A DNA stretch of 64,000 nt from Acidobacteriota bacterium (GTDB lineage Bacteria; Acidobacteriota; Terriglobia; Bryobacterales; Bryobacteraceae). Under the pieces are notes generated by a model. That model was not told the DNA's origin. It was given only the letters and a program-made list of their open reading frames with translations, and did no database searches. The stretch lies in contig JAFDVS010000114.1 in NCBI GenBank assembly GCA_018268935.1, forward strand, positions 103,114 to 167,113. The letters run 5' to 3'. The translations under genes were made by a program, and so were the position numbers. Position 1 is the stretch's first letter; each line of letters opens with the position of its first letter. Positions 59,942-64,000 of the stretch are shown in pieces.

Positions 59942-59958
59942 GCGTGTTCCTCAAAAGC
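59942..59958. repeat. Direct repeat copy 2 (GCGTGTTCCTCAAAAGC)
   Basis: Second copy of the 17-mer, located 28 bases before the DUF1844 ATG. Nothing else is found between 59869 and 59986, apart from TAAAAT at 59973-59978, a possible -10 for a short-leader transcript. Confidence 0.6.
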
Positions 59959-59986
59959 GCGCTGCCCTCGATTAAAATAGGAATTT

Positions 59987-60301
59987 ATGAGTGATGAGGC
60001 CATTCAACCCGATTCCCTAGCCGACGACGAGTCGATGCCGCTCCCGCCGCCAAGTTTTGAGTTCTTGACTTTGTCCTTCAAAACCCAGGCGGAAATGCAC
60101 ATGGGGCTGCTTCATTTCGGTGAGGAAGCCGACCGGCCGAAGCCGAACCGCCGGCTCGCACGGCACACCATCGATCTGCTCGCGATGCTCCAGGCGAAAA
60201 CCAAAGGTAACCTTTCCCTCGAAGAGCAGCGGCTCATCGACAATTCGCTCACCGAACTCCGCTTCCGGTTCGTCCAGCAGTTCAACGAAACGAAATCCTG
60301 A
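59987..60301 (+). CDS. DUF1844 family protein
   Basis: 104 residues of the DUF1844 family. The core is FEFLTLSFKTQAEMHMGLL followed by RHTIDLLAMLQAKTKGNLS and EEQRLIDNSLTELRFRFVQ, a helical hairpin. The TIDLL...KTKGNL string is the family signature. The last base of its stop is the first of the next ATG (TGATG). DUF1844 genes are often next to an MBL-fold phosphodiesterase and ribF in Acidobacteria, as here. Function unknown. Confidence 0.88.
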   Translation: MSDEAIQPDSLADDESMPLPPPSFEFLTLSFKTQAEMHMGLLHFGEEADRPKPNRRLARHTIDLLAMLQAKTKGNLSLEEQRLIDNSLTELRFRFVQQFNETKS

Positions 60302-61098
60302 TGGAGGCGGACCGAGGGGCGCTCCAGGTGATCGTGCTCGGCTCGGGCACCAGCGCCGGTATTCCCACCATCGGGTGCCACTGCAAAGTTTGTACCTCCG
60401 GCGATCCCCGCGACGCGCGCCTCCGCCCATCGATTGCCCTTCGCATTGGCGGACGCGTGATCGTCATCGACACCTCGCCCGATTTCCGCGCACAGGTGCT
60501 CCGCGCCAAACTGGAACGCCTCGACGCCGTGCTCTTCACCCATGCCCACGCCGACCACATCATGGGGTTGGACGATACGCGGCCATTCAATTTCCGCCAG
60601 AGCGGCGAGATTCCGATTTATGGATCCGAAGAGACCATTGCCGTCATCCAGCGCGTATTCGCCTACATCTTCTCCAACGAAGAGAACGAAAGCTGGGTGC
60701 CCAAGATCAAAGCACACACCTTCGGCCCCGAAGAGCAGTTGGACGTGTTGGGTGTCCCCGTCATGCCCATCCGCGTATGGCACGGCAAAGGGACTGTCTA
60801 CGGCTATCGCATCGGAACGTTCGCCTACCTCACCGATCACAGCGAGATTCCCGAGGAATCACTGGCTAAGCTGCAAGGGCTCGACACCTTGTTCCTCGAT
60901 GCGTTGCGCCACAAACCGCATCCCACTCATTCCACCGTGCAGCGCTCGCTCGCCTATGTGGAGCGGCTCAAACCCAAACGCGCCTTCTTCACCCACCTTT
61001 CCCACGACTTGCTGCATGAGCGGACTGAGGAGTTGCTGCCGCCCCACGTACGGCTGGCCTACGACGGGCTCACCTTGGAGATTGGAGACGGCGCCTAG
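60301..61098 (+). CDS. PhnP-like MBL-fold phosphodiesterase
   Basis: Metallo-beta-lactamase-fold hydrolase, by motif closest to phosphoribosyl cyclic phosphodiesterase. 265 residues. GSGTSAGIPTIGCHCKVC near the N terminus places Cys26, Cys28 and Cys31 at the second-metal site known in PhnP. The di-metal site is HAHADH (81-86). Other motifs are VIDTSPDFRAQVL and LTDHSEIPEESL, then HSTVQRSLAYVERLKPKRAFFTHLSHDLLHE. No other phn genes are present, so a phosphonate role is not assured; related proteins act on other cyclic phosphodiesters. It abuts ribF. Confidence 0.87.
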   Translation: MEADRGALQVIVLGSGTSAGIPTIGCHCKVCTSGDPRDARLRPSIALRIGGRVIVIDTSPDFRAQVLRAKLERLDAVLFTHAHADHIMGLDDTRPFNFRQSGEIPIYGSEETIAVIQRVFAYIFSNEENESWVPKIKAHTFGPEEQLDVLGVPVMPIRVWHGKGTVYGYRIGTFAYLTDHSEIPEESLAKLQGLDTLFLDALRHKPHPTHSTVQRSLAYVERLKPKRAFFTHLSHDLLHERTEELLPPHVRLAYDGLTLEIGDGA

Positions 61099-62058
61099 AT
61101 GCGTATTTTCCGCACTCTGGAAGAGGCGCGCGGCGTGTTTGGACCATGCGCCCTCAGCATCGGCAACTTCGATGGAGTTCACCTTGGCCATCAGGCGCTC
61201 TTCCGCAAAGTCTGTGAAGTTGCCGCACAGCGCGGGCTCCGTGCTTCAGTGCTGACTTTTTCCCCGCATCCCACCCAGGTCGTGGCGCCCCAACGCGCCC
61301 CGCGGTTGTTGAGCACGGTCGAGCAGCGCTGCCAGTGGATGGGCGAAGCGGGCATCGATCAGGTGTTGGTGCTCCCCTTTGACCGCGAGCTCGCTTCGAA
61401 ATCGGCTGAGGATTTCGTCCAGCACATCCTCGTCGAAGCGCTGCAGGTCAAGGGCGTCTTCATCGGTCAGAATTTTCGGTTCGGCCACCGCCAGGCCGGA
61501 GACGCGGCATTGCTCGAACGCCTAGGTCCCGTGTACGGCTTTGAAGCGAGCGGCGTGAAGCCGGTCCGCTGGCGAAGCCATCTCATTTCCAGCAGCGAAA
61601 TCCGCGGGCTGCTAACCGCGGGCCACGTGATGAAGGCGGCCCGCATGTTGGGACGCTGTTACTCCATCGAGGGCGAGGTCGTCCGCGGCCATGGCATCGG
61701 GTCAAAACAAACCGTTCCTACCCTGAATTTGGCTACCCACGCCGAAGTGCTTCCCGCCCAGGGCGTCTACGTCACTCGGACAGAATGCATCGATTCCGAT
61801 CGCGCCTGGCAATCCATCTCCAACATCGGATTCCGCCCCACCTTCGCTGGCGATGGGTTGTCCATCGAAACCTATCTGCTCGACCCGCTCGCCGGCGAGA
61901 CCCCCTCCCGCATCCGTGTCTCATTCGCCCATCGCCTCCGCGAAGAGCGGCGATTCGACACGCCGGAATTACTGAAATTGCAGATTTTACGGGATGTTCG
62001 CCGTGCTCATGCCTGGCACCGCCGCTACAGCCGGCTCCCTTCGATGCTTCTTTCTTAG
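61099..62058 (+). CDS. ribF: Bifunctional riboflavin kinase/FAD synthetase
   Basis: Makes FMN from riboflavin and FAD from FMN. 319 residues. The N-terminal nucleotidyltransferase half has IGNFDGVHLGHQALF and a GQNFRFGHRQAGD motif; the SSSEIRGLLTAGHVMKAARMLGR segment joins the halves. The kinase half has GIGSKQTVPTLNLATHAEVLPAQGVYV, where the usual PTAN reads PTLN, and a C-terminal HRLREERRF segment typical of the family. ATG immediately after the preceding stop. No FMN riboswitch is visible. Confidence 0.95.
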   Translation: MRIFRTLEEARGVFGPCALSIGNFDGVHLGHQALFRKVCEVAAQRGLRASVLTFSPHPTQVVAPQRAPRLLSTVEQRCQWMGEAGIDQVLVLPFDRELASKSAEDFVQHILVEALQVKGVFIGQNFRFGHRQAGDAALLERLGPVYGFEASGVKPVRWRSHLISSSEIRGLLTAGHVMKAARMLGRCYSIEGEVVRGHGIGSKQTVPTLNLATHAEVLPAQGVYVTRTECIDSDRAWQSISNIGFRPTFAGDGLSIETYLLDPLAGETPSRIRVSFAHRLREERRFDTPELLKLQILRDVRRAHAWHRRYSRLPSMLLS

Positions 62059-62216
62059 CAGCGAAGGAGAAAGGCCATTAGTCTTTTGGGTTCCTGCCGG
62101 GAGTCATGAGATAGCCAAACTGGGGCGATGACGGACTTGGCGAGACAGCCCAAGTGTGTTTATCACAGACGCCATGTACTCTCATTGAATTGGAATCAAG
62201 GCTGCCACTTCTGAAT
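62059..62216. other. Intergenic region, no feature seen
   Basis: 158 bases between ribF and the LamG protein, which converge here. No open frame, tRNA, repeat or strong hairpin was recognised. Confidence 0.5.
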
Positions 62217-63977
62217 TCACTTCGAATTGGGTTCATTAGTTTCAGAGTCCGGACGGCAAGGTCCGGTCTCATACCGTGCAACATATTCCCGAACTTCATG
62301 AGGCTCAAGGGCCACTGAATAGATAGCAAGTTCGTCCAGCGACCCATCGAAGGTTCCCCCACTCCCGACCCGAAAAGGAGTTGACGAAGAGAACTCACCT
62401 AGCTTCTCCGCCCCAATTTCGGATTCCTTCCTGCCATCTATATATACAGACAGACCACGATCTCCACGCGTCAGCGCAATGTGAATCCACCGTTCATCTT
62501 CCAGTTTGGAGGAACTTCGCAGGAAGACCGGGGAATGTTCCTTCGTGCCCAATTCCAACTCCAGCCGACCGTCCTTGTTGCGGCGCAGCACCCAATATTC
62601 TCCCGGGCGGCTGGGATGAGATGGAATACGTATTAATTCTCGGATGACCTTGTCGCCGTTGAGTTTGATGAAGGCGGAGAGACTGGAATCGATGAATCCG
62701 AAGTTTCTTTGCCATTTAGAGAAGGCCGCTTCGGTGTTGGCCGTCAGGCGAAAACTCTGACCGATGCGCCCAGCATCAAAAATCGGAACCCTGTTGAACG
62801 CCAAGTGGCCTGAGCCGACACGATTGTGCTCGGTGCCATCGCCGGTCAGTTGAACTGTCAATCCGCGTGGGTTAACGGTGCAGACATCCGGCTCTAAGCG
62901 AAAAACATAGATGTCTCCAGCGGTTGAGCTAACAAAAACCTTACGAGACGGGGCAGAGACAGCAATACCTGCGGTCTCTGCTCCCCATTCAAACCGCTCA
63001 AGAAATTGAGCTTGGGATATGTCGAACACGGAAGCGCCGAATCGGTTGAGGGTGTTCTTTATGCCTGACCCGACTAATACGCCCGTCGTGCTGCCCGGAA
63101 GAAAATGGGGCGGCCCGAAGGCGTCGAGTGGGAGCGGCTGTGATCGCTGCGCACGAATGGTCGGCAGATGGAGAATATGGATAATATTCGAGGGCTTCGC
63201 TGGGCAACCAAATCCATCATAGGTTGCCGTACTGCAGGCGTCGCTTCCATCGAGGACCATCCAATTTGCATCGGGCGATACTGAGATTGGTCCACCCACC
63301 TGTGGCAGTTCAGGAAGAAATGACATCGAAGCCCCAGAAGACGAGTCGATAATCTCAATCGAATCGTGTCCAGGCCGCCCGGTCGGGCCTCCATTTTGGT
63401 AGGCCACTACAAGATTCTGGCCGGGTGTCGAAGCGATGAATGAGGAATGCTTGTTCGAATGCAGTTGTTTCAGGCCGTCGAGTTCCGTCCACCGGAAGAC
63501 ACCACGGTTTGGCATAGCAATATAGGCACCGTCCGACGTGGCAACTAGATCGTGAACTTCGGCACCAGTTGAAATGGGTGCTCCGAGCAGGGACTCCGTC
63601 CGCAGGTCAACTCGGACAAACCCATCCGCGACTGATCCAATATACAGCACCCTTCCCCCTGGAGCCAGCTTCAGGCAGCGGTTTGTTCTGATGGGGAGTT
63701 TCAGAGTACGGAATCGCATTCCCCGCGTATCTACAATCAGCAAATAGTCGCCATTGTATGCCGTTGCGAAAAGCTTGTTGCCGCTCATGCTGGCTTCCAG
63801 ATAGTCTGGGCGAAGCGGGAGATTGGATAGTTTCGTGAGCTTTCCGTTGGCTGCAGATGCCTCCCAGAACACACGAGGTGGTCCCTTAAACTCTAAAGCG
63901 CGAGTTGCAAGGGGAACATTTCTGAAGGAATTTATTGACACGAGGACTGCGGTGACACAGAGCATCAGAAGGAACAC
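62217..63977 (-). CDS. LamG-domain protein with beta-propeller, 5' end may be cut
   Basis: 586 residues from a GTG at the 63977 end. The frame stays open to the window edge, and an ATG sits four codons further in, so the true start is uncertain. An N-terminal hydrophobic segment (LMLCVTAVLVSINSF) is a signal anchor or signal peptide. Residues about 30-370 form a propeller of short beta-repeats: LFATAYNGDYLLIVDTRG, VLYIGSVADGFVRVDL and VHDLVATSDGAYIAM. The C-terminal LamG/concanavalin domain (about 405-580) has FGFIDSSLSAFIKLNGD, ERWIHIALTRGDRGLSVYIDG and FDGSLDELAIYSVALEPHEV. DNA composition is visibly poorer in G+C than in neighbouring genes. A surface-binding role is likely, but the partner is unknown. 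Confidence 0.8.
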   Translation of the reverse strand: MFLLMLCVTAVLVSINSFRNVPLATRALEFKGPPRVFWEASAANGKLTKLSNLPLRPDYLEASMSGNKLFATAYNGDYLLIVDTRGMRFRTLKLPIRTNRCLKLAPGGRVLYIGSVADGFVRVDLRTESLLGAPISTGAEVHDLVATSDGAYIAMPNRGVFRWTELDGLKQLHSNKHSSFIASTPGQNLVVAYQNGGPTGRPGHDSIEIIDSSSGASMSFLPELPQVGGPISVSPDANWMVLDGSDACSTATYDGFGCPAKPSNIIHILHLPTIRAQRSQPLPLDAFGPPHFLPGSTTGVLVGSGIKNTLNRFGASVFDISQAQFLERFEWGAETAGIAVSAPSRKVFVSSTAGDIYVFRLEPDVCTVNPRGLTVQLTGDGTEHNRVGSGHLAFNRVPIFDAGRIGQSFRLTANTEAAFSKWQRNFGFIDSSLSAFIKLNGDKVIRELIRIPSHPSRPGEYWVLRRNKDGRLELELGTKEHSPVFLRSSSKLEDERWIHIALTRGDRGLSVYIDGRKESEIGAEKLGEFSSSTPFRVGSGGTFDGSLDELAIYSVALEPHEVREYVARYETGPCRPDSETNEPNSK

Positions 63978-64000
63978 TGTATCGGTCTGGACGGGGTGGA

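Noticed and set aside
61050..61098. FMN riboswitch before ribF
   Set aside because: ribF begins immediately after the previous stop codon, so there is no leader that could hold a riboswitch.
1..64000. CRISPR array, prophage, transposase or integrase
   Set aside because: No regularly spaced repeats and no phage or transposition genes were found on either strand.

Overview
The window looks like a chromosomal segment of a Gram-negative, heterotrophic Acidobacteriota, most likely of the Bryobacterales/Solibacterales group. This placement is inferred from gene content. There are DUF1501, DUF1080 and VCBS/FG-GAP exported proteins, two iduronate-sulfatase-like enzymes, a cytochrome-containing quinoprotein, a PduA-like microcompartment shell gene and outer-membrane beta-barrels. 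Coding is dense, both strands are used, and many genes overlap by a few bases. I see no prophage, insertion sequence, CRISPR array or rRNA. One tRNA gene, tRNA-Pro(GGG), is present.

Layout, left part. 1-8.2 kb: the end of a DUF3592 membrane protein, a MESH1-like (p)ppGpp hydrolase, an RND efflux pair on the minus strand, then exported hydrolases (alkaline phosphatase, DUF1080, a DUF4350-like protein). 8.2-12.7 kb: a minimal bacterial microcompartment (BMC) operon of one shell hexamer gene, a CoA-acylating aldehyde dehydrogenase with an unusual 170-residue tail, and an unknown 165-residue protein, running into recJ. 12.7-19.8 kb: DUF1501, OsmC and a sugar-acid cluster (D-tartrate dehydratase, sulfatase, beta-hydroxyacid dehydrogenase, NanA-like lyase, aldose epimerase). 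19.8-28.4 kb: rhomboid protease, a kinase-like/nuclease-like fusion upstream of hpt, a POTRA-only protein, an aldehyde dehydrogenase, a TIGR01777 epimerase, class II photolyase and a radical SAM/SPASM protein.

Layout, right part. 28.4-35.1 kb: a quinoprotein, then the translation and secretion block ffh-rpsP-khpA-rimM-trmD-rplS-rnhB. 35.1-43.3 kb: hydantoinase A with an MscS channel, then a four-gene, translationally overlapping Lol/Mac-type export operon (ATPase, FtsX permease, LolA-like protein, outer-membrane barrel). 43.3-51.6 kb: a second sulfatase, an isochorismatase-like hydrolase, psd-pssA phospholipid synthesis, a TPR protein, an amidohydrolase and a large VCBS-repeat protein. 51.6-53.3 kb: a tiny lysine-rich exported peptide and a compact two-gene unit of a HU-like protein plus a HU-like/TIR fusion, preceded by a possible leader ORF. 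53.3-64 kb: uvrC, an enolase-superfamily dehydratase, tRNA-Pro, MscS, a DUF481 barrel, an MFS permease, DUF1844, a PhnP-like hydrolase, ribF and a LamG-domain propeller protein that reaches the window edge.

The best candidates for something undescribed are the HU-like/HU-TIR pair (52.0-52.9 kb), the BMC aldehyde dehydrogenase with two encapsulation-peptide-like helices, a cysteine cluster and a EutQ/EutT-like end module (8.6-10.4 kb), the kinase-like/PD-(D/E)XK fusion (20.7-21.6 kb), and the POTRA-only protein (22.2-23.5 kb). All functional calls rest on motifs read by eye and remembered family features. No database search was run.
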